The notes beneath the pieces were generated by a model that saw only the letters and a program-made list of their open reading frames with translations, had not been told where the DNA came from and ran no database searches. A stretch of 64,000 nt of DNA from Alphaproteobacteria bacterium bin52 (GTDB lineage Bacteria > Pseudomonadota > Alphaproteobacteria > Thalassobaculales > Thalassobaculaceae), in assembly GCA_002238645.1 (NCBI GenBank), contig MPMT01000009.1:1-64000 (forward strand). Direction: 5' to 3'. Every line of letters begins with the position of its first letter. Positions within the stretch are counted from its first letter, which is position 1. The position numbers were made by a program, and so were the translations under genes. Positions 62,197-64,000 of the stretch are shown one piece after another.

Positions 62197-63609
62197 ATGG
62201 GCACAGACATTCTTGTTGTCGACGACGAGGCGGACATCCGCTTCATGCTTGCCAGCATTCTCGAGGATGAAGGGTTCGACGTCCGGCAGGCGTCCGGGTA
62301 TGCGGAGGCACTCGACGAGATCAGGAGCCGTGCCCCCGGGCTGATCATCCTTGATATCTGGCTTGGCAGCGGGGACGACGGGGGGCTGCAGATCCTGGAC
62401 ATCGTCAAGCAGACCCACCCGGACCTGCCGGTCGTCATGATCAGCGGGCACGGGACCATCGAGTCGGCGATCGACGCCATTCGCCGTGGCGCATACGACT
62501 TCATCGAGAAACCGTTCAAGTCGGACCGGCTGATCCCGCTGGTCAATCGCGCGATGCGCGCCATCGAGGCTGCGCGCCTGAAACGCGAGAACGAGGAACT
62601 GCGTCGCAAGGTTGGCCAGGTCGAGAATCTCGTGGGAACCTCGTCCGGAATCACGCAGCTGCGTTCGGCCATCAAGAAGGTCGCTCCGACCAACAGCCGC
62701 GTTCTGGTCACCGGTCCGCCGGGTGTGGGCAAGGAGATCGTCGCCGGCATGATTCACGCAGCGTCAGGGCGCAATGCCGCTTCGATGGTGGTGCTCAACT
62801 GCGCAACCATGAACCCGGAACGACTGGAGGCCGAACTGTTCGGAACCGGAGGGCCGGAGGCCGAGCATCCGCAGATGCACAGCGTCGGCGTGTTCGAACG
62901 CGCGCACAATGGCACACTGTTCCTCGACGAGGTGGCCGATATGCCGCTGGAGACCCAGGGCAAGATCGTCCGCGTGCTCCAGGAACAGCGATTCCGTCCT
63001 GTCGGTGGCGAGAGCGAGGTTGCCGTGGACGTGCGGGTCATCGCATCCACCAATCGTGACCTGCGCGAGGAGATCTCTTCGGGCCGGTTCCGCGAGGATC
63101 TCTACTATCGTCTCAATGTGGTGCCGGTGTCCGTTCCGGCACTGCGTGAGCGTCGCGAGGACATCCCGCTGCTGGTGCAGCATTTCCTGGAGCAGTCGTC
63201 GGTGACGTCGAGCATCCCCACGCGCCGGATTGCGGATGATGCCATGGCGGCCCTGCAGACCTACGACTGGCCCGGAAACGTGCGCCAGCTGCGTAACGTG
63301 ATCGACTGGCTTCTGATCATGGCGCCGGGATCGACGAGGGAACGGATCAGCGCCGAGATGCTGCCGCCGGAGATAACCGCGGTCGGTCCGGCCTGCATGC
63401 GCGCCGAACACGGGGTCGAGACCATGGCCATGCCGCTGCGAGATGCGCGAGAGACATTCGAGCGGGAATACCTGCGGGCCCAGGTCAACCGGTTCGGAGG
63501 CAACATCTCCCGCACGGCGAGCTTCGTCGGCATGGAGCGCTCGGCGCTGCATCGCAAGCTGAAATCTCTCGGGATCAAGCAGGACGAACGGTCCTCCCGG
63601 TCCGCGTGA
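62197..63609 (+). CDS. ntrX: Response regulator NtrX, without GAFTGA loop
   Basis: A 470-residue regulator with receiver, AAA+ and Fis-type DNA-binding domains. The phosphoacceptor Asp is in GLIILDIWLGSGDDGG at about residue 53. Walker A reads GPPGVGKEIVAG at about residue 173, Walker B GTLFLDEVADMPLE at about residue 242. Between them the region after ELFG reads TGGPEAEHPQMHSVGVFERA, so the GAFTGA loop that contacts sigma54 is absent, as recalled for NtrX of several alphaproteobacteria. It may therefore act independently of sigma54. The C-terminal NISRTASFVGMERSALHRKL is the helix-turn-helix. Separated from ntrY by six bases. Confidence 0.95.
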   Translation: MGTDILVVDDEADIRFMLASILEDEGFDVRQASGYAEALDEIRSRAPGLIILDIWLGSGDDGGLQILDIVKQTHPDLPVVMISGHGTIESAIDAIRRGAYDFIEKPFKSDRLIPLVNRAMRAIEAARLKRENEELRRKVGQVENLVGTSSGITQLRSAIKKVAPTNSRVLVTGPPGVGKEIVAGMIHAASGRNAASMVVLNCATMNPERLEAELFGTGGPEAEHPQMHSVGVFERAHNGTLFLDEVADMPLETQGKIVRVLQEQRFRPVGGESEVAVDVRVIASTNRDLREEISSGRFREDLYYRLNVVPVSVPALRERREDIPLLVQHFLEQSSVTSSIPTRRIADDAMAALQTYDWPGNVRQLRNVIDWLLIMAPGSTRERISAEMLPPEITAVGPACMRAEHGVETMAMPLRDARETFEREYLRAQVNRFGGNISRTASFVGMERSALHRKLKSLGIKQDERSSRSA

Positions 63610-63618
63610 GGTCCCGCC

Positions 63619-64000
63619 ATGAAGGTGGTGATCTGCGGAGCCGGCCAGGTGGGCACCAGCATTGCCCGCCACCTCGCGGGCGAGAACAACGACGTAACCG
63701 TGATCGACCATGATCCGGCGCTGGTCCGCAAGATTACCGAGACTCTGGATGTCCGTGGCGTCGAGGGTTGGGCATCGCACCCGCAGGTCCTGGAGCACAG
63801 TGGCGCGGCGGACGCCGACATGCTGATCGCGGTGACCCATTCCGACGAAGTCAACATGGTGGCCTGCCAGGTCAGTCACTCGCTGTTCGATGTTCCGACC
63901 AAGATCGCGCGGATTCGCCAGCAGCAGTACCTGCAGCCGATCTGGGGTGACCTGTTCAGCCGGGACCACATGCCGATCGACGTGATCATTTCGCCCGAGT
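63619..64000 (+). CDS. trkA: Trk potassium uptake regulator TrkA, partial
   Basis: The start of a gene cut by the right window edge; 127 codons are visible. It begins with GTG-free MKVVICGAGQVGTSIARHLAG, a Rossmann motif of the RCK (TrkA-N) domain, followed by VTVIDHDPALVRKI, where the acidic residue contacts NAD. ADMLIAVTHSDEVNMVACQVSH and KIARIRQQQY are typical of TrkA. GAGG lies 7 bases before the ATG, 9 bases after the ntrX stop. The order ntrX-trkA is common in alphaproteobacteria. Confidence 0.93.
   Translation, partial: MKVVICGAGQVGTSIARHLAGENNDVTVIDHDPALVRKITETLDVRGVEGWASHPQVLEHSGAADADMLIAVTHSDEVNMVACQVSHSLFDVPTKIARIRQQQYLQPIWGDLFSRDHMPIDVIISPE

Overview
The window is a GC-rich chromosomal segment that looks alphaproteobacterial, most likely from a Rhodospirillales-like lineage. 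The evidence is the fused ispDF gene, the ntrB-ntrC-ntrY-ntrX-trkA series, a pyrB-pyrC-plsY-...-topA-rnr series, a SbmA/BacA transporter, and a TRAP plus BMP-type ABC transporter repertoire. I see no rRNA, tRNA or CRISPR array. The assignment is inferred from gene content and order only.

Layout. 1-1.0 kb: 3' part of an IS1634-type transposase cut by the window edge. 1.3-8.1 kb (minus): SbmA/BacA-like peptide transporter, FAD amine oxidase of the PuuB/DAO type, lipoprotein S41 protease, RNase R without its usual N-terminal helix-turn-helix. 8.6-15.7 kb (minus): topA, a lyase of the adenylosuccinate lyase superfamily standing where I would expect dprA, plsY, a dihydroorotase paralogue that has lost its HxH metal motif, and pyrB. 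15.7-18.2 kb: AEC permease, acylphosphatase, a small helical Rx4H (HEPN-like) protein and a DUF6064 membrane protein. 18.2-23.7 kb (minus): Tat-exported aldo/keto reductase and a complete BMP-type (nucleoside-like) ABC importer.

23.7-31.8 kb is the clearest accessory block. A broken IS1182-type transposase abuts the BMP gene. A lower-GC segment then carries a TRAP transporter (dctP-dctQ-dctM) and an ATP-dependent hydantoinase/oxoprolinase pair (hyuA-hyuB). Two 63-bp direct repeats (24481-24543 and 31723-31785, 51/63 identical without gaps) bound this segment; they are probably IS ends. Five 18-bp tandem units lie just upstream of dctQ.

31.8-40.3 kb is a patchwork of small-molecule enzymes: two isopenicillin-N-synthase-like Fe(II)/2OG-type oxygenases, a three-His-box desaturase, an IS66 remnant, a serine beta-lactamase-fold hydrolase overlapping a beta-hydroxyacid dehydrogenase, a D-2-hydroxyacid dehydrogenase and a PuuD-like glutamine amidotransferase. 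40.3-44.0 kb (minus): copper amine oxidase, glutathione-dependent formaldehyde dehydrogenase and a CoxG-like protein with a C-terminal membrane anchor.

44.1-51.6 kb (minus) is a ten-gene Mrp/Mbh-type cation/proton antiporter operon with three separate MrpD/NuoL-like subunits and a stand-alone DUF4040 subunit instead of a large MrpA. 51.8-54.8 kb: an isocitrate-lyase/PEP-mutase family enzyme converging on pncC-pgpA-ispDF. 54.9-64 kb (plus): a CcsA/HemX-like membrane protein, the NtrB/NtrC pair, a diaminopropionate ammonia-lyase inserted between the two pairs, the NtrY/NtrX pair and the start of trkA.

Functionally the window combines housekeeping genes (pyrimidine, phospholipid, isoprenoid, DNA topology), nitrogen regulation, and scavenging of organic nitrogen (amines, gamma-glutamyl amides, diaminopropionate, hydantoin- or oxoproline-like lactams, nucleosides). 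The genes for the last theme are the ones most often next to mobile-element remnants or in unusual positions.
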